Positions 8,098-14,598 of a stretch of DNA of 23,733 bases are shown here, in pieces; positions within the stretch are counted from its first letter, which is position 1, and each line of letters opens with the position of its first letter. A model generated the notes under the pieces. The model was not told the origin of the DNA, did no database searches, and worked only from the letters and a program-made list of their open reading frames with translations. The position numbers and the translations under genes were made by a program. The DNA is taken from NCBI GenBank assembly GCA_035545895.1, contig DASZXJ010000235.1, forward strand, positions 1 to 23,733. Reading direction: 5' to 3'. The DNA comes from DASZXJ01 sp035545895. Its GTDB lineage: Bacteria; Planctomycetota; Phycisphaerae; Tepidisphaerales; Tepidisphaeraceae.

Positions 8098-8126
8098 TTG
8101 AAACTCAGTCTCAACTGATTTATATT
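8098..8126 (+). promoter_or_regulatory. Sigma70-type promoter of the feo operon
   Basis: TTGAAA (8098-8103) and TATATT (8121-8126) are separated by exactly 17 bases. The spacer contains a second perfect inverted repeat, TCAGT-CTCA-ACTGA (8105-8118), which may be another protein site. The leader downstream has a 7-bp stem, TCATCGG/CCGATGA (8134-8157), ending at the feoA ribosome site. Confidence 0.6.
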
Positions 8127-8171
8127 CTATGGATCATCGGCATAAAAAGTCCGATGAGAGGACGCACGGGC

Positions 8172-8432
8172 ATGCCTCATCGCAAGAACGTGGTGGCTGA
8201 GAACAGCATTAGCCTCGATCAACTCGCAACCGGCGAGCACGCGACAGTCTTGTCCGTGAACGGCGATGTCGAGCTGCGCCGGCGTCTGCTCGAGATGGGC
8301 TTTTGCAACGGCGCCGAGGTTGAAGTTATTCGACGAGCACCGCTGGGCGATCCAATCGAATTTCGATTGCGAGGTTATTGCTTGTCATTACGCGATGAGC
8401 AAGCCAAGTGTGTAAAGGTGAAGAAGAAGTGA
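8172..8432 (+). CDS. feoA: FeoA, ferrous iron transport accessory protein
   Basis: This 86-residue protein has a single SH3-like FeoA domain: LATGEHATVLSVNGDVELRR, then LLEMGFCNGAEVEVIRRAPLGDPIEFRLRG, then LSLRDEQAKCVKV. The family is a small cytoplasmic partner of FeoB in Fe(II) uptake. I chose the ATG at 8172 because GAGGA (8158-8162) lies nine bases upstream. An in-frame ATG at 8154 adds six residues but sits inside the leader hairpin without a ribosome site. It is the first gene of the operon, 14 bases before feoB, behind a strong promoter and a candidate metalloregulator operator. Confidence 0.93.
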   Translation: MPHRKNVVAENSISLDQLATGEHATVLSVNGDVELRRRLLEMGFCNGAEVEVIRRAPLGDPIEFRLRGYCLSLRDEQAKCVKVKKK

Positions 8433-8446
8433 ATTGAGATGGTCCG

Positions 8447-10747
8447 ATGTCTCACTGCTGTGAAGAAACTCCGCCGCCCGCTGCCTCGAAGAAGGCTGCA
8501 TTCACCATTGCGCTGGCGGGCAATCCCAATAGCGGCAAGACGACAATTTTCAATGCGCTGACCGGTTTGAGACAAAAGGTTGCCAATTATCCCGGCGTCA
8601 CCGTCGAGAAAAAAGTCGGCCGCTGCAAATTGCCCGATGGTCGCTGGGCCGATGTGATCGACCTGCCGGGCACGTACAGCCTGGTCAGTCGTTCGCCTGA
8701 TGAACAGATCGCGATGGAGGTGCTTCGCGGCATTCGCACGGATGTGCAGATGCCCGACATGGTGATCGTCGTCGTCGATGCGAGCAATTTGCAGCGAAAT
8801 TTATATCTCGTCAGTCAGTTGATCGAGCTTGGCCGGCCGATGGTGGTGGCGCTGAGCATGATGGATGTGGCGCGACGTCGCGGCATTCACGTCTCGGCTG
8901 AAGCGCTGCAATTGCAGCTCGACGTGCCGGTGATTCCCATCGTCGGCCACAAGCGGCAGGGGATCAACGAACTGAAAGCCTCCATCCTTGAATCGCGCGT
9001 CGCGCCGCTGCCCAATTTTCCGCTGCCCGATGCCATGCGGGAAGAATTGCTCGTCGTCGGCGGGGGACTGGCGATACTCGACAGCTCAGATAGTTCGACG
9101 AAAATCGCGCCGCTGCCCAATTCCGGTCCAATCGCGCCGAATGAAATCAAGGGCGTCACGCGCTCATGGATTTGTCAGGAAGACGGTGTGCGGCGAATCG
9201 ATCGATTCCAATCGCTGGCCGAGCGATTATTGATCGGCGACCGCGCGCCCGACATTGATAAAATCGCCACGCGCGAGCCGGTCAGTTCCCTTTTACAAGG
9301 CGCAACCGATCGACTTGCTCAGCTGGGCATCGATCCAATGCAGGCGGATGTCGAAGCCCACTATATCTGGATCGAAACGGTGGCCGGCTCGACCGCAGCC
9401 ACCCTCGACGAACTCGCCGCCATGGGTGCCTCGGCGCCGCCGGTTCTCGAATATGAAGCCAAAAAGCAGCATCTGACCGACAAAATCGACGCAATCTTCA
9501 TGCACAAGATTTGGGGATTCGTCGTTTTCGGCGTGATCATGGCGGCGCTGTTTGTATCGATTTTCTGGTTGGCCGATCCGATCATGGGCGCGGTTCAGGA
9601 CGCAGTCTCTGGGCTGGGCGATTTGATTACCCCGCGCCTTGCCGAAGGGCCGCTGCGAGATTTGTGGACCGACGGCATCGTGGCGGGGGTGGGCGCGGTC
9701 ATCGTATTCGTCCCGCAAATCGCGATTTTGTTCATGTTTCTCGCCATTTTGGAAGACAGCGGCTATCTGGTGCGTGCAGCGTTTCTGATGGACCGTGCCC
9801 TCGCCAGGGTCGGCTTGCATGGCAAGAGTTTCATTCCGTTATTGTCGAGCTTCGCGTGCGCCATCCCCGGGATCATGGCGACGCGCACGATTGAGAATCG
9901 CAAGGATCGGCTGGCCACGATTTTCATTGCACCGTTCATGAGCTGCAGTGCCCGGCTTCCGGTGTACACGCTGCTGATCGGCTCATTCTTCGCCGCATAC
10001 AACCCGGCCGTGCGCGGCGGCATCATGCTCTCGTGCTACGCGCTGGGGATCGTCGCGGCAGTCGGCACGGCGTTTTTATTCAAGCGAACATTCCTCAAGA
10101 GCGGCCCATCGGCGTTCATTCTCGAATTGCCGAGTTATAAGCTGCCGCAATTTACACAGGTGGTCCGCACGGTTTATGTGAACACCGCCGAGTTCCTCAA
10201 AAAGGCCGGCACGACAATTTTTTGTCTGAGCGTGCTCTTATGGGCGTTGACGTATTACGGCGCATCTAAGACAGAGATTCAGCGATTGAAGGATTCGGGT
10301 GCGGAACAGAAGGTCGTCGATGCATACCAAATGAACCACAGCTTCGCCGGACGCTTCGGTCATTTGATCGAGCCCGCGATTAAACCACTGGGTTACGACT
10401 GGAAGATGGGCGTCGGCCTGGTCGGCGCTTTTGCCGCGCGCGAGGTGTTTGTCAGCACGATGGGGATTGTTTATAGCGTGGGCAAGGTGGAGGACGAAAC
10501 AACTGATCTGTCGAATGTGATGCAGGCCGACCAATATCCCGACGGCAGGCCCGTCTGGACGCCGTTGGTGGCGATCAGCCTGCTCGCGTGGTTCGTCCTG
10601 GCGATGCAGTGCATGAGCACGCTGGCGATTGTCCGCCGCGAAACCGGCGGCTGGAAGTGGCCTATCGCCATGCTCGTGTATATGAATGTACTCGCGTATG
10701 TGGTGAGCCTGGCGATCTACCAAATTGGACGGATTTGGTTCGCCTGA
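8447..10747 (+). CDS. feoB: FeoB, ferrous iron transporter with G-protein domain
   Basis: This 766-residue inner-membrane Fe(II) transporter has a normal length for the family. The N-terminal G domain has G1 GNPNSGKTT (25-33) and G3 DLPGTYS (72-78). The G4 position, normally NxxD, reads SMMD (137-140), with Ser in place of the base-reading Asn. A helical linker follows (about 185-350). The membrane domain starts near residue 353 and has both Gate/core motifs with their cysteines: FACAIPGIMATR (Cys471) and FMSCSARLPVY (Cys500). The linker holds an 18-bp perfect direct repeat (9000-9017 and 9105-9122), 35 codons apart. It lies between feoA and the FeoB-associated small protein, so the operon is complete. 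Confidence 0.96.
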   Translation: MSHCCEETPPPAASKKAAFTIALAGNPNSGKTTIFNALTGLRQKVANYPGVTVEKKVGRCKLPDGRWADVIDLPGTYSLVSRSPDEQIAMEVLRGIRTDVQMPDMVIVVVDASNLQRNLYLVSQLIELGRPMVVALSMMDVARRRGIHVSAEALQLQLDVPVIPIVGHKRQGINELKASILESRVAPLPNFPLPDAMREELLVVGGGLAILDSSDSSTKIAPLPNSGPIAPNEIKGVTRSWICQEDGVRRIDRFQSLAERLLIGDRAPDIDKIATREPVSSLLQGATDRLAQLGIDPMQADVEAHYIWIETVAGSTAATLDELAAMGASAPPVLEYEAKKQHLTDKIDAIFMHKIWGFVVFGVIMAALFVSIFWLADPIMGAVQDAVSGLGDLITPRLAEGPLRDLWTDGIVAGVGAVIVFVPQIAILFMFLAILEDSGYLVRAAFLMDRALARVGLHGKSFIPLLSSFACAIPGIMATRTIENRKDRLATIFIAPFMSCSARLPVYTLLIGSFFAAYNPAVRGGIMLSCYALGIVAAVGTAFLFKRTFLKSGPSAFILELPSYKLPQFTQVVRTVYVNTAEFLKKAGTTIFCLSVLLWALTYYGASKTEIQRLKDSGAEQKVVDAYQMNHSFAGRFGHLIEPAIKPLGYDWKMGVGLVGAFAAREVFVSTMGIVYSVGKVEDETTDLSNVMQADQYPDGRPVWTPLVAISLLAWFVLAMQCMSTLAIVRRETGGWKWPIAMLVYMNVLAYVVSLAIYQIGRIWFA

Positions 10748-10749
10748 GG

Positions 10750-10773
10750 CACGTCCCGCTTAAGCGGGATGTG
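10750..10773. repeat. Intercistronic palindrome after feoB
   Basis: The 16-bp core TCCCGCTTAAGCGGGA (10754-10769) is a perfect palindrome. Four more bases on each side also pair, one of them as G:U in RNA. It fills most of the 37-base gap between feoB and the next gene and has no T-run. It is better read as an RNA processing, stability or REP-type element than as a terminator. Confidence 0.6.
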
Positions 10774-10784
10774 TCAAAAGCATC

Positions 10785-11015
10785 ATGCAACTTTGGGCGC
10801 AAAATCTTCTGGTCTTTGTGATCGTTGCCCTGTGCACGACCTACGCGCTGTGGGGCGCAGTCAGATCGCTTTTCGGAAAGCGAAGTCGAATGGGAAGTTG
10901 CTGCTCCAAGGGATGTGCGGGCCAGACGTCTGCTGAACCGAAAAAGCTCGCAGAGCGAGTGGTGTTTCTACCCGTTGAGTTGTTGCAAGCCAGCTCAAAG
11001 CGTCATTCCAATTGA
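10785..11015 (+). CDS. FeoB-associated Cys-rich membrane protein
   Basis: This 76-residue protein has one N-terminal transmembrane helix (about 7-28, QNLLVFVIVALCTTYALWGA), a basic stop-transfer segment, and the cysteine cluster GSCCSKGC (37-44). This size, layout and position directly after feoB match the FeoB-associated Cys-rich membrane protein family, thought to assist FeoB and possibly bind iron. The C-terminal tail (about 47-76) is polar with no recognised motif. No clear Shine-Dalgarno precedes its ATG, and a palindrome separates it from feoB. Its stop codon directly abuts the stop of the opposing STAS gene. Confidence 0.85.
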   Translation: MQLWAQNLLVFVIVALCTTYALWGAVRSLFGKRSRMGSCCSKGCAGQTSAEPKKLAERVVFLPVELLQASSKRHSN

Positions 11016-11357
11016 TCAGGCCGCAAACGCTTCCTCAACCGAGTTGGTCATCGGCAGGACCTGATTCAGCCGCGCCCGAAGGAGCGCGCCCGCCACATCC
11101 GGTGAAGCCGCCGCCAGCCGCACCTTCCCGCCCCAGTGTCGGCAGGCACTTTGAAATCGCACAAGCGATCCCATGCACAAGCTGGAGATGAATGTCATCC
11201 GGCTCAGATCGAATACGATGTTTTTCGGATGCTGAGCGCTGACGATCATCAACTGGCGGTCGAGTTTTTCTGATCCCCCCAGGTCGGCAGCTCCGATTAA
11301 CGCGATGATGATTCCATCCGCACGAGAAATTGTTTCAACGACAAGATCCGTATTCAT
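11016..11357 (-). CDS. STAS-domain protein (anti-anti-sigma-like)
   Basis: This 113-residue protein has a single STAS domain. It contains GIIIALIGAADLGGSEKL, NIVFDLSRMTFISSLCMGSL and GGKVRLAAASPDVAGALL, matching the order of strands and helices in SpoIIAA-like antagonists. Aligned with the classic DSSGLG motif, the Asp is replaced by Ser57, the usual phospho-accepting Ser is kept as Ser58, and Ser59 is followed by LCMG. Phospho-switching is therefore plausible but not assured. No partner kinase or phosphatase lies adjacent, so it may serve a distant partner-switching module. GGAG stands upstream of the ATG. It is convergent with the feo operon. Confidence 0.87.
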   Translation of the reverse strand: MNTDLVVETISRADGIIIALIGAADLGGSEKLDRQLMIVSAQHPKNIVFDLSRMTFISSLCMGSLVRFQSACRHWGGKVRLAAASPDVAGALLRARLNQVLPMTNSVEEAFAA

Positions 11358-11510
11358 TTTTCGTCTCCAGTCATCGGAGCCATGGAAATCGCAAACAGAT
11401 TGCCAACAAAGATAAGGCGCAATTATTACGGCCTTATGAATTTGGATGAGTTATGGGGTTGAATATGAAGAAATCATGTTTTCAGAGGTGGCGCATTATT
11501 TAAGTTAGTC

Positions 11511-11536
11511 ATCGGATTATCCGATCTGATTATCAG
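11511..11536. promoter_or_regulatory. Paired small palindromes upstream of the ppk2 gene
   Basis: ATCGGA-TTA-TCCGAT (11511-11525) is followed immediately by CTGAT-T-ATCAG (11526-11536). Both contain GATTATC, 13 bases apart. This could be an operator in the divergent STAS/ppk2 interval. No -10/-35 pair convinced me there. Confidence 0.3.
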
Positions 11537-11557
11537 TGAATCGGCAATTGCCAGCCA

Positions 11558-11582
11558 GCGACAGGCCAGGGGGGCCTGTCGC
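11558..11582 (+). promoter_or_regulatory. Leader hairpin of the ppk2 gene
   Basis: GCGACAGGCC and GGCCTGTCGC form a perfect 10-bp stem around an AGGGG loop. It ends 26 bases before the ATG and upstream of the AGAGGAG ribosome site. It could be a leader control structure or a terminator-like block to readthrough; no T-run follows. Confidence 0.5.
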
Positions 11583-11608
11583 GGCCTCGTTTCCAGAGGA
11601 GCTTTGCT

Positions 11609-12595
11609 ATGAATGATCCATCCGCCAGCGAGTCGGTCATCCAGCCTCAGGCCGCGACATCCGATTCTCTCGTCCAGACGGGGCAGGAAATCCTCGACGA
11701 AACCATCAAGCCGACATCTCCGGCGGTTGAGGCGAATTTGACAGGGGGCATCGCGTTCACCGCCAGCGAAATGAACAGCCTTCATTCATCCCGCGAATTC
11801 GTTCAATTGCTCCGTTCAAAAAATTTCAAAGCCGGCAAGCTCAAGGATGCGATCCGATATGAAAAAGAGCTCGAACTGCTCCAGATCGAACTCGTGAAAC
11901 TGCAGCGCTGGATTCAGGACCAAGGCAAGCGACTGGCGATTATATTCGAAGGTCGCGATGCCGCCGGCAAAGGTGGCACCATCCGCCGGTTCATCGAACA
12001 TCTCAATCCACGCGCCATGCGCGTCGTCGCCCTGCCCAAGCCCACCGAAGAGGAACTGGGCCAGTGGTACTTCCAGCGCTACATGAAGCAACTGCCCAAC
12101 AGAGGTGAGATCGTCTTCTTCGATCGCAGTTGGTACAACCGCGGCATCGTCGAGCCGGTCAACGGTTTCTGCACGCGGCACGAGTATGAACGATTCATGC
12201 AACAGGTCCCGGAATTTGAACACATGCTTGTCGAAGACGGCGTGATCCTGGTGAAATTCTGGTTTTCGATTTCAAAAGAAGTTCAGCTTTCGCGATTCGA
12301 GTCTCGCAGAAACAATCCTCTGAAACAGTGGAAGCTCAGCCCGCTTGATGGCAAGGCACAGCAGCTTTGGGACGCCTATACGAAATACAAGGAAACCGTT
12401 TTCAGCCGAACCCACACCAGCTATAGCCCGTGGACGATCGTGAAAGCCAACGATAAAAAACGCGCGCGGCTGGAGAGCATTAAATATCTGCTTTCGCTGA
12501 TCGACTACAAGGGTAAGGATCAGGCCGGGATATCGCTGTTTCCGGATCCGAACATCATTACTCGATTCCATCGTGGCGCGGTCAAGATCGATTAG
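11609..12595 (+). CDS. ppk2: Polyphosphate kinase 2 (PPK2) family protein
   Basis: This 328-residue enzyme of the P-loop PPK2 family transfers phosphate between polyphosphate and nucleotides. Walker A is GRDAAGKGGT (115-124). The Walker B/lid region is FFDRSWYNRGIVEPVNGFCT (171-190), and the lid continues with KVQ-type helix residues SKEVQLSRFESRRNNPLKQWKLS. The domain is single, as in class I enzymes, but I cannot say whether it prefers ADP, GDP or AMP. The N-terminal 60 residues are a polar, probably disordered extension. A good ribosome site (AGAGGAG) fixes the start. A perfect intrinsic terminator follows, so it is a single-gene transcript. The class-level call is firm and the substrate is not. 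Confidence 0.94.
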   Translation: MNDPSASESVIQPQAATSDSLVQTGQEILDETIKPTSPAVEANLTGGIAFTASEMNSLHSSREFVQLLRSKNFKAGKLKDAIRYEKELELLQIELVKLQRWIQDQGKRLAIIFEGRDAAGKGGTIRRFIEHLNPRAMRVVALPKPTEEELGQWYFQRYMKQLPNRGEIVFFDRSWYNRGIVEPVNGFCTRHEYERFMQQVPEFEHMLVEDGVILVKFWFSISKEVQLSRFESRRNNPLKQWKLSPLDGKAQQLWDAYTKYKETVFSRTHTSYSPWTIVKANDKKRARLESIKYLLSLIDYKGKDQAGISLFPDPNIITRFHRGAVKID

Positions 12596-12631
12596 AGTGA
12601 TTCGTCATCTCACGTTTCCTGAGGGCGACTG

Positions 12632-12662
12632 CCCCCGAATTCACGGGATTCGGGGGTTTTTT
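12632..12662 (+). terminator. Rho-independent terminator of ppk2
   Basis: CCCCCGAAT and ATTCGGGGG form a perfect 9-bp stem with a 7-base loop, followed by six T residues, 36 bases after the ppk2 stop. Confidence 0.92.
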
Positions 12663-12752
12663 GTTGGCAAAAACGTCGGCTATTCCCTTCGATGGCGACG
12701 CGTAATTTCCCTGATGGTTTGGTGATTCGATCCAGCGAGAGTGATGCAATCA

Positions 12753-12770
12753 AGCCGATTGGAATCGGCT
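12753..12770. promoter_or_regulatory. Perfect inverted repeat before the Gln-rich gene
   Basis: AGCCGATT-GG-AATCGGCT is an 18-bp perfect inverted repeat with a 2-base centre, ending 20 bases before the ATG at 12791. It has operator-like size and symmetry. An RNA hairpin is less likely with a 2-base loop. Confidence 0.35.
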
Positions 12771-12790
12771 ACATTTCGAAAGGAATTCTC

Positions 12791-13024
12791 ATGGCGGACA
12801 ATTCTTCAAATCAGGGCCAGCAAGGCCAACAGGGACAGCAGAATCGGCAGGATCGCGACCGCGACCAGGAAATGAGAAATCAGCAAGGCCGAGGCCAACA
12901 GCAACAGCAGCAGGACCAGGGCCGCCAGGGAGGACAACAGCAGAGCGGCCGCAGTGCCAGCCAGTCCGGCCAGCAACGCAGCGAAAACCAGGGACAACAA
13001 CAACGTCGCGATCAGGAGCAGTAG
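12791..13024 (+). CDS. Small Gln/Gly/Arg-rich hydrophilic protein
   Basis: This 77-residue protein opens MADNSSNQGQQGQQGQQ. It is almost entirely Gln, Gly, Arg, Ser, Asp and Asn, with no hydrophobic core, signal or cysteine. It is predicted to be disordered, and no function can be assigned. I chose the ATG at 12791 because AAAGGA lies at a suitable distance upstream; a 33-codon longer frame lacks a site. The opposite strand over the same bases reads as a very Leu-rich frame, which is expected because CAG (Gln) is CTG (Leu) in reverse. The ribosome site favours the plus strand. It lies after the ppk2 terminator and before a large palindromic element. Confidence 0.6.
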   Translation: MADNSSNQGQQGQQGQQNRQDRDRDQEMRNQQGRGQQQQQQDQGRQGGQQQSGRSASQSGQQRSENQGQQQRRDQEQ

Positions 13025-13033
13025 CATTTTCCA

Positions 13034-13137
13034 GTAATGGGTCAGTTTGAGATTCATCCATTTAGCCCCGCCGCTTGCAGCGGGTTTCGATCCACCAAAC
13101 CCGCCGCAAGCGGCGGGCTAAATGAGATTGACCCAGC
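13034..13137. repeat. Dispersed palindromic element, copy B (REP-like)
   Basis: This imperfect inverted repeat is about 100 bases long. The outer arms are GGGTCAGTTTGAG (13039) and TTGACCC (13128-13134), then ATTTAGCC/GGCTAAAT. The inner arms are GCCCCGCCGCTTGCAGCGGG (from 13065) and CCCGCCGCAAGCGGCGGGC (to 13118). It sits between the convergent Gln-rich gene and the ABC permease. It shares its opening with copy A and its core with copy C. Confidence 0.75.
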
Positions 13138-13221
13138 AGCCATCTTTCACAATTCGTAGCTTATGAACCCCCGGCCGAAGTTGGAGTTTGAGATTTGGGT
13201 CTTCAATCATTCGTCCGGTCC

Positions 13222-14598
13222 TTACAAGCGTCCCTGGTACGTCTTGCCAGTGACCCGCGCGAGAAGTTTTCGGGAATAGGCTTCGATCCGTTGGCGGATT
13301 TCGGATTCCTTCATTTCGCCTTCGATGGTCAATTCCGGTACGGCTGTGATGACCGCTCCGCTGTCGGGGTGAGTTGAAATATAAGCGAGGATTCGGACCA
13401 GCTTGTCGTCGGGAACGTCTGCTCGAATGTGCTGGAAAATGATGAAAGTGATTTCCCGTTCCTGCGGATCGGGCAGGATGTCGGAGATCGAAGCCGCGGC
13501 AAGCAGATTACGGACGCGCTGTTCGAGGTCGTCGATTTTTCCCGGCTGCCAGGCATTTAAGGCATTTTCGAAAGATTCCACGCGCGCTCCGCCGGCTTCG
13601 TCAAGGTTTTCCAGGGATTGCGCGACCGGGGTGACTTGATCCCAATCGGGCAGCAGGTCGTCGTAACGAATTTTTTCGATGTCGGCATCGGAAATGCTTT
13701 GCCAGCCGGTGGATTGGATGTTGCCGGGCGCGGTTGCCGGAGCAATGGCAACTGATGATTCACGGAGTTTGACATACCCGGCCACGTGAGCAAATGCTCC
13801 GACCGCCAGCCACGGCAAAATCGCCAGAACGACCCATTTTCGACCGGCAGGCGACATGCGTTCGTTGGAATCCCAGCGAAACATCATTCGACCTGCGACA
13901 CAACCGGAAATTCCGATCAAAAAGAGCGCGCCGATGGAAACACTCAGCGGCCATCTGTCTGCTGGGACGGTGGATTGAATCGATTGATTGATCGCCTCCA
14001 CGGAATATAAGCCGGGCATGAAGACGGCAATGTGCCGGGCCCAATCGGGAAGGATCGCCAGCTTCACCCCCACGCCGCCGACGATCAACATCGGCAAAAA
14101 CACTGTCTGCCCCAGCGCCTGCACGGCGGGGACGTCATCGGCAAGCATGGTGATGACCAGCCCAAGCCCGAGAAACGCGAAGATGACGAACAGAAACACG
14201 ATCGCCAGCCGGACCGGATGCGCCGGCCAATTTGCACCGCAAACAAAGTGAGCCAGAACCAGTTGGATCAGCACCGCCAATCCCACCAGCACGACCCGGC
14301 CGATCATCCCGCTGATGACGATTCCGCCCGTGCCCGCCGGAAGCAACCGGTATCGCCGCCAGACCCCGCGCTGGCGCTCAGCGACCATCGCGGTGGGCAT
14401 GCCGAAACACGCGCCGCTCAGGATCGTCACGGTCAGCACTTGCCCCAGCTCGTCGTTCAATGGCGGAATCGATTTGTTGTAGATTCCCCAAAAGGCGAAG
14501 AGAAATGCGACGGGGAAAATGAACCCGTACACCAGCGCCTGCCGGCTGCGAAAATTCAGCCGAAGTGAAATCAGCAGGTGCTGGAGCAGGCCTTTCAT
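13222..14598 (-). CDS. ABC-2 type transporter permease with C-terminal soluble domain
   Basis: This 458-residue membrane protein has six helices in ABC-2 layout: about 22-40, 53-72, 96-120, 129-152, 162-182 and 218-237. The family-typical cytoplasmic segment ERQRGVWRRYRLLPAG lies after the second helix. Unusually, a seventh helix (about 254-274) is followed by some 184 soluble residues, placed outside the cytoplasm if the six-helix core has its usual topology. I do not recognise that domain. It is charged, mixed alpha/beta and repeats no known motif visible to me. The start overlaps the ATPase stop as ATGA, so the two form one exporter. The substrate is unknown. It is last in the long minus-strand gene run and has a palindromic element beyond it. 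Confidence 0.88.
   Translation of the reverse strand: MKGLLQHLLISLRLNFRSRQALVYGFIFPVAFLFAFWGIYNKSIPPLNDELGQVLTVTILSGACFGMPTAMVAERQRGVWRRYRLLPAGTGGIVISGMIGRVVLVGLAVLIQLVLAHFVCGANWPAHPVRLAIVFLFVIFAFLGLGLVITMLADDVPAVQALGQTVFLPMLIVGGVGVKLAILPDWARHIAVFMPGLYSVEAINQSIQSTVPADRWPLSVSIGALFLIGISGCVAGRMMFRWDSNERMSPAGRKWVVLAILPWLAVGAFAHVAGYVKLRESSVAIAPATAPGNIQSTGWQSISDADIEKIRYDDLLPDWDQVTPVAQSLENLDEAGGARVESFENALNAWQPGKIDDLEQRVRNLLAAASISDILPDPQEREITFIIFQHIRADVPDDKLVRILAYISTHPDSGAVITAVPELTIEGEMKESEIRQRIEAYSRKLLARVTGKTYQGRL

Noticed and set aside
12806..13057. Leu-rich membrane-like frame opposite the Gln-rich gene
   Set aside because: Not annotated as a gene because the plus strand has the better ribosome site and the composition follows from CAG/CTG complementarity. 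Kept as a finding only.
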